DNA from: Mariprofundaceae bacterium
GTDB taxonomy: Bacteria; Pseudomonadota; Zetaproteobacteria; Mariprofundales; Mariprofundaceae
Assembly (NCBI GenBank): GCA_027035825.1
Contig: JALVTX010000106.1
Coordinates: 1 to 9,012, forward strand
Direction of reading: 5' to 3'
Length of the DNA stretch: 9,012 bases
The stretch's first letter is position 1; each line of letters starts with the position of its first letter. The notes under the pieces are model-generated. The model did no database searches, had not been told where the DNA came from, and saw nothing but the letters and a program-made list of their open reading frames with translations. Shown one piece after another: positions 7,987 to 9,012 of the stretch. The translations under genes were made by a program, and so were the position numbers.

Positions 7987-9012
7987 ATGACCCACCGCCA
8001 GCTCTTTCGCCACCCGCTGGGAACCATGCCCGGCCCGGCGCGGTGGTATCTGGCGGCGCTGGCCATGCTGGCGCTGCTGCTGGCCTCCGCGCACTTCGCG
8101 GTGCAGGCGCGCGCCCAGCTCGAGATGCGCGGGGCCGTCCAGCGCCTCCTGGCCCGTCACGGCGGCGCGGCGGCGAGCATCCGCTACCACCTGCTGCGCG
8201 GGGCGCTGACCCTGCGAGGCATCCGGCTCCGCGCGGGCGCGGCAAGGCTTCGCATCGCCAGCGCCTCGCTGCACGTCTCCACCCGCGCCATGGCTTCCGG
8301 CGCGCCAGAGGTGAGCGACGTGCGGCTGGACGGGGTTCGCCTGTCCCTGCCGGCGACCACCCTGGCGGGGTGGCTCAAGGGGCGGGGCGAACCGGCCGCC
8401 TGGTGGGCAGCGCTGCGGCGCGCCGACCTGGTTCGGCTGCGACGCGGAGTGTTGCGCGTGGAACGAGCGTCGGCGGGCCAAAGAAACACGCCACAAGACG
8501 CCAGCGGCGGGATCGCGCCCTGGTTCCTGCGCGACGTGGGCGGCGAAATCCACCCGCGCGCCTTCGAACTGGCGGCCCGCGCCGGCGACGGTCAGGTCTT
8601 GCTCGATGGTCGCCAAAGCGACGCCGGGTGGCGCGGCCACATCCGGCTGCGCGACCTGCCCGGCGCGTGGCTGGCGCGTGCGCTGGGCCTGGCCGGCGCG
8701 CCACGGGCCTTGGTGGCGGGGCATATTGACTGGCGCCGCACCGGGCCGCAGGCCACCCTGGCCGGCGAACTCCTGATCCCGGGCCGGAAGGATGCCCGCG
8801 CGCGCTTGCAAGCCGCCCTCGGCGCGGCTCCCGGCCGCGGCACCGATGCCGCGACCGTGCAGATCAACGCGACCCGCTGGCCGCTGGACGGCTGGGGCGC
8901 GGCATGGCCCGCCCTGTTCGGGCGCAGGCTCCAATCCGGCGACTGGAGCGGCGAGGCCACGCTCACGCACGGCGGCCGCGCATGGCGCTTGCGCATCGCG
9001 CATGGCCGGGTG
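7987..9012 (+). CDS. AsmA-like membrane-anchored periplasmic protein, 3' end outside window
   Basis: The frame from ATG 7987 has no stop to the window edge, giving 342 visible residues. A short Arg/His-containing N-terminus is followed by one hydrophobic segment (about residues 20-38, RWYLAALAMLALLLASAHF), so it is probably an inner-membrane anchor with the rest in the periplasm. The body shows repeated short strands of the form GALTLRGIRL (72-81), ASLHVSTRAM, VSDVRLDGVRLSLP (109-122) and GHIDWRRTGPQATLAGEL, typical of AsmA/DUF748-like proteins, elongated beta-rich proteins linked to lipid transport and outer membrane upkeep. Assignment to a subfamily is not possible from this fragment. ATG 8026 (codon 14) is an alternative start with only a weak GGGA upstream; the 7987 start has no clear ribosome binding site either. 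GC is high, like acs. It lies 18 bases after acs and is probably read through from it. Confidence 0.7.
   Translation, partial: MTHRQLFRHPLGTMPGPARWYLAALAMLALLLASAHFAVQARAQLEMRGAVQRLLARHGGAAASIRYHLLRGALTLRGIRLRAGAARLRIASASLHVSTRAMASGAPEVSDVRLDGVRLSLPATTLAGWLKGRGEPAAWWAALRRADLVRLRRGVLRVERASAGQRNTPQDASGGIAPWFLRDVGGEIHPRAFELAARAGDGQVLLDGRQSDAGWRGHIRLRDLPGAWLARALGLAGAPRALVAGHIDWRRTGPQATLAGELLIPGRKDARARLQAALGAAPGRGTDAATVQINATRWPLDGWGAAWPALFGRRLQSGDWSGEATLTHGGRAWRLRIAHGRV

Overview
The window is a dense, high-GC (about 70% in most genes) stretch of bacterial chromosome, most likely from a betaproteobacterium or a close gammaproteobacterial relative. The UvrD, BioB, Acs and CutA sequences are proteobacterial in style, and an AsmA-like envelope protein implies an outer membrane. 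Genus cannot be read from the sequence. I see no mobile element, tRNA, rRNA or CRISPR array, and no gene-free stretch above about 65 bases.

Layout, left to right. (1) Plus strand, 1-3784: the 3' nine-tenths of a UvrD-type DNA helicase gene, then an unrecognised membrane protein gene (1931-3400) with clearly lower GC, then an ArsC-family thiol reductase (3437-3784). (2) Minus strand, 6010 down to 3797: cutA, ccdA and bioB, transcribed in that order. cutA and ccdA overlap by an ATGA, and bioB follows 64 bases later. bioB converges on arsC with a 12-base gap. (3) Plus strand, 6025-9012: acs, an AMP-forming acetyl-CoA synthetase, divergent from cutA, followed 18 bases later by an AsmA-like membrane-anchored protein that is still open at the window edge.

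Most of this is core housekeeping: DNA repair, thiol redox, biotin synthesis, cytochrome c/thiol export and acetate activation. There is no single shared pathway. The only tightly coupled pair is cutA-ccdA. BioB and Acs are loosely linked metabolically, because biotin serves acetyl-CoA carboxylase, but nothing in the DNA shows co-regulation.

I found no convincing new multi-gene system. The items worth a second look are the low-GC unknown protein between uvrD and arsC, a hairpin that could hide the bioB ribosome binding site, a candidate acs promoter inside cutA with a hairpin in the acs leader, and the incomplete AsmA-like gene at the right edge.
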